This document shows positions 49,764-51,812 of a stretch of 51,812 nucleotides of DNA, piece by piece. Made by a program: the position numbers and the translations under genes. The first letter of the stretch is position 1, and each line of letters begins with the position of its first letter. The notes beneath the pieces are model-generated. The model searched no databases, was not told the origin of the DNA, and was given only the letters and a program-made list of their open reading frames with translations. Source of the DNA: Stentor coeruleus (taxonomy: Eukaryota > Ciliophora > Heterotrichea > Heterotrichida > Stentoridae); contig MPUH01000475.1 of the NCBI GenBank assembly GCA_001970955.1, positions 1-51,812 on the forward strand. Direction: 5' to 3'.

Positions 49764-50885
49764 ATGGGTAAAATAGATCCTGAATCAGTGACAATATTCA
49801 ACAGCCCAATATTATCAGCAAAAGTCCTTTGTTCTCTGTTGATAGGGTCATTGTCAAAGGTTCTACAAACCATAAAAAGGCACTGGATTTTAATATCATC
49901 AATAACCTCACTATCATTAAGCATATACTTTATACCAGGTCCACACAAACCTGTATTTTCTAATTAGGCAGTTGACTTGGCTGAAGAAATTTTCTTATTT
50001 GCTTCTTGGTGGATACTATTAGGTGTTGCCTCATCAATTGGTTTAGGAACTGGCTTGCATACTTTTGTCTTATATTTAGGCCCACATATAGCCAAAGTTA
50101 CAATGGTAGCTTATGAGTGTAATTATATCCCAAAAATGCTCCCAAGTCGATGGTCTTATTCAACATTTGAAGACTGTCCAGATCCTTCAGGGGAAATGTC
50201 AGTCTGGACAATCATCACCGCCGTACAACTTGAAAGTTTCCTTTGGGGTTTTGGTACAGCTTTAGGTGAACTTCCACCTTACTTTATAGCTTTAGCTGCT
50301 CGTTTAGCTAATACAAAATCTGAAGAACTTGAAGAAATAGAGGAACTTGAGAAATCTAACAATAGTCTCATGCATAGAATAAAAGTTTTTATGGCAAAAT
50401 GTCTTAAAAACTATGGATTTATAACAGTTCTCTTATGTGCGTCAATACCAAATCCTTTATTTGATTTAGCTGGTCTTCTTTGTGGACATTTTGGAATCCC
50501 TCTTTATGAGTTTTTAGGGGCGACAATTATAGGTAAAGCTGTTATTAAAGTTCATATACAGATGCTTTTTACTATATTTTTATGTGGAGGACATCATATT
50601 GATGATTTAGTTAGTTTAGCTGAAAAAAATTTCGCATTTTTGGGGAACAATATTAGTATTGCTTTAGCTAAACATAAGAAAATGCTCCATACGCCTAATG
50701 TGGATACTGGGGATAAGACAATTATTGCTATGATATGGGAATGGGTTATTATTTCGATGATAACTTTTTTTATAGTCTCGATGCTTAATTCACTTATTAG
50801 GGGAGAACTGGCAATAGATACAGAAAATAAGACTAAGAGGAAAAGGCCTAAGAGAAAACCTAAGAAAAAGGTAAATAGGAATTAG
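49764..50885 (+). CDS. VMP1: VMP1 (vacuole membrane protein 1), one 15-nt intron
   Basis: Exons 49764-49952 and 49968-50885, removing GTATTTTCTAATTAG (49953-49967, phase 0), give 368 aa. The splice creates the VMP1 hallmark PGPHKPAVDLAEEIFLF continuing into GLGTGLHTFVLYLGPHIAKV. Further family features are the WGFGTALGELPPYF segment and NPLFDLAGLLCGHFGIPLYE in the VTT domain, and a basic C-terminal tail. Multi-spanning ER membrane protein acting as a lipid scramblase in autophagosome formation and ER-organelle contacts. Without the intron the gene appears as two ORFs, the second lacking an ATG at its true start. Confidence 0.95.
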
Positions 50886-51377
50886 TAAAATATATATTGG
50901 ATGGAGGCTTTTTATTTTTTTTTGGTTTGAATAATATGTGGATTATTAGTTTAATTTACTATATTTTTAATTTTTTTCTATATGTTTGCTATTAGAAACA
51001 TATATTTTCAATCTTTTTAATTATAAACTCAACAAAAAACTGTTATTGAAATAAAGCAAACATCAAAACTAACAGATTTCCATTTAAAACTGCCTTTTGA
51101 TTTTGATTTCACATGATAGTCTTACCAAAATTTCAAAATCCTTTCAAACCTATATTATAAATCTCCAAACACAAATTTACACACCTAAAACCCACTAATA
51201 TCATCTTCACAAATCCAAAAAACCCTAAATTTACTGACAAACATAAAATAAATCCTAAACTTTCTCATAGCATCATCACAAATCCTATCACACTACTTTA
51301 CACATCCTAACACCCAATCTATTTTTCTCCACAAAGCCTTCCTCAAAGCATATTAAAATAATTTTCCCTAATAAAAC
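50886..51377. other. Intergenic region with skew reversal
   Basis: 492 bp, T-rich and C-poor at first, then strongly G-poor from about 51110 to 51377. TAATAAAAC precedes ATG 51378. A 65-codon minus-strand ORF at 51343-51540 is a shadow of the next gene. Confidence 0.4.
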
Positions 51378-51812
51378 ATGAAAAAAAGTACAATCTACGA
51401 CAAAAACCTCCGTTCAAAACGTGAAATCTCAGACACTGCTTTCTATTTCCTCTTCTCCGAAATCGTCCAATACTGCATAAAAAAAGATCGAAACAACCTG
51501 GAAAAGCAATTAGAAGAACTTGGTTATCCTCTCGGTGCACGATTTTTAGAACTTATTACCTTCCGTGATAAATCATGCAAAAAAGAAACAGAAATCGAAG
51601 AAATGCTTATCAGTATAAGTAAACATATGTGGCCAGTGATGTTTGGTAAGCAAGTTTCATCATTAGAACAACATACAACATTAAAGCATATTTATATGAT
51701 AAAAGAAGATAACAGTGTTTGTAATAAATTTGCTTGTTTACCTAAAGGACAAAAAGGTGTTAATTGTTCAGCTTTTACAGCAGGGATTGTTGAAGGAATG
51801 CTTAATGCTGCA
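51378..51812 (+). CDS. TRAPPC5: TRAPPC5 / Trs31 TRAPP complex subunit, 3' partial
   Basis: 145 codons from ATG 51378 to the window edge, open throughout. It reads as a bet3-like TRAPP subunit: SDTAFYFLFSEIVQYC at the N-terminus, LGYPLGARFLELI, RDKSCKKETEI, KHMWPVMFGKQVSSLEQ and, near the end, VNCSAFTAGIVEGML, the conserved NCAxFxAGIVE segment of TRAPPC5. TRAPP complexes act as GEFs for Rab1/Ypt1-type GTPases in ER-Golgi traffic and autophagy. Only the last few dozen residues should be missing, judging by family length (~190 aa). Confidence 0.92.
   Translation, partial: MKKSTIYDKNLRSKREISDTAFYFLFSEIVQYCIKKDRNNLEKQLEELGYPLGARFLELITFRDKSCKKETEIEEMLISISKHMWPVMFGKQVSSLEQHTTLKHIYMIKEDNSVCNKFACLPKGQKGVNCSAFTAGIVEGMLNAA

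Noticed and set aside
1..51812. Reassigned stop codons as in many ciliates
   Set aside because: Well-conserved genes (MOB1, VMP1, carboxypeptidase, UMP-CMP kinase) use no internal stops once 15-nt introns are removed, and end at TAA, TAG or TGA.
1..51812. CRISPR arrays, bacterial operons, prophage or insertion sequences
   Set aside because: No spaced direct repeats, transposases or phage genes; all content is eukaryotic.

Overview
The window looks like one end of a macronuclear chromosome from a heterotrich ciliate, most probably Stentor. Four things point there. The left edge is a telomere of CCCTAACA repeats, the repeat I recall for Stentor. The DNA is very AT-rich and densely packed with genes. 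The standard genetic code works throughout: TAA, TAG and TGA all behave as stops. Six spliceosomal introns are each exactly 15 nt long, start with GTA, end with AG and carry an A at position 10; removing each one restores a reading frame. Four single N positions each sit between two copies of the same 48-98 bp sequence, which looks like unmerged contig overlap rather than biology.

Layout. 1-1070: telomere, then a C2H2 zinc-finger gene with damaged upstream fingers. 1297-6080 (minus strand): serine carboxypeptidase, a coiled-coil protein and a CK1-like kinase, with decayed coding relics between them. 6609-11940: three coiled-coil genes in a row; two contain 15-nt introns, and the third ends in a Gas2-related (GAR) microtubule-binding domain and is split by an assembly gap. 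11941-13744: gene-free, with a fragment of the GTPase family, tandem repeats and one arm of a 163-bp inverted repeat. 13745-26565: secreted GH16 glucanase, then four tandem membrane-anchored dynamin-like GTPase paralogues, then an RRM-like protein with a mitochondrial-type N-terminus. 26566-31425: gene-poor, with the second arm of the inverted repeat, three assembly gaps and a decayed gene.

31426-38523: a 1013-aa TPR protein, an MFS transporter interrupted by a 63-bp duplication, a small TIM chaperone found only by removing a 15-nt intron, two convergent two-helix membrane proteins, and a short basic gene in two overlapping frames. 39408-45746: four proteins of unknown function (one acidic with a CCLL C-terminus), UMP-CMP/adenylate kinase and MOB1. 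46256-48997 (minus strand): an ODA1/CCDC114-like dynein-docking coiled coil and another coiled coil, separated by a 558-bp gap holding an interstitial two-repeat telomeric sequence in a context that could be a telomerase RNA gene. 49764-51812: VMP1, then TRAPPC5/Trs31 cut by the window end.

The most unusual items are three. First, the GTPase array: one member has all nucleotide-binding motifs, two keep the P-loop and RD motif but lose the G3 glycine, and one has lost everything; a fifth member survives only as a fragment. Second, the 163-bp inverted repeat flanking that block, whose two copies differ mostly at codon positions 1 and 2 and in ways that keep RNA helices. Third, the telomeric template-like sequence at 48051-48066, whose 5' flank resembles an interruption inside the telomere itself. 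Most of the rest is housekeeping or cytoskeletal and ciliary gene content. All functional calls are from motif reading by eye; no database search was run.
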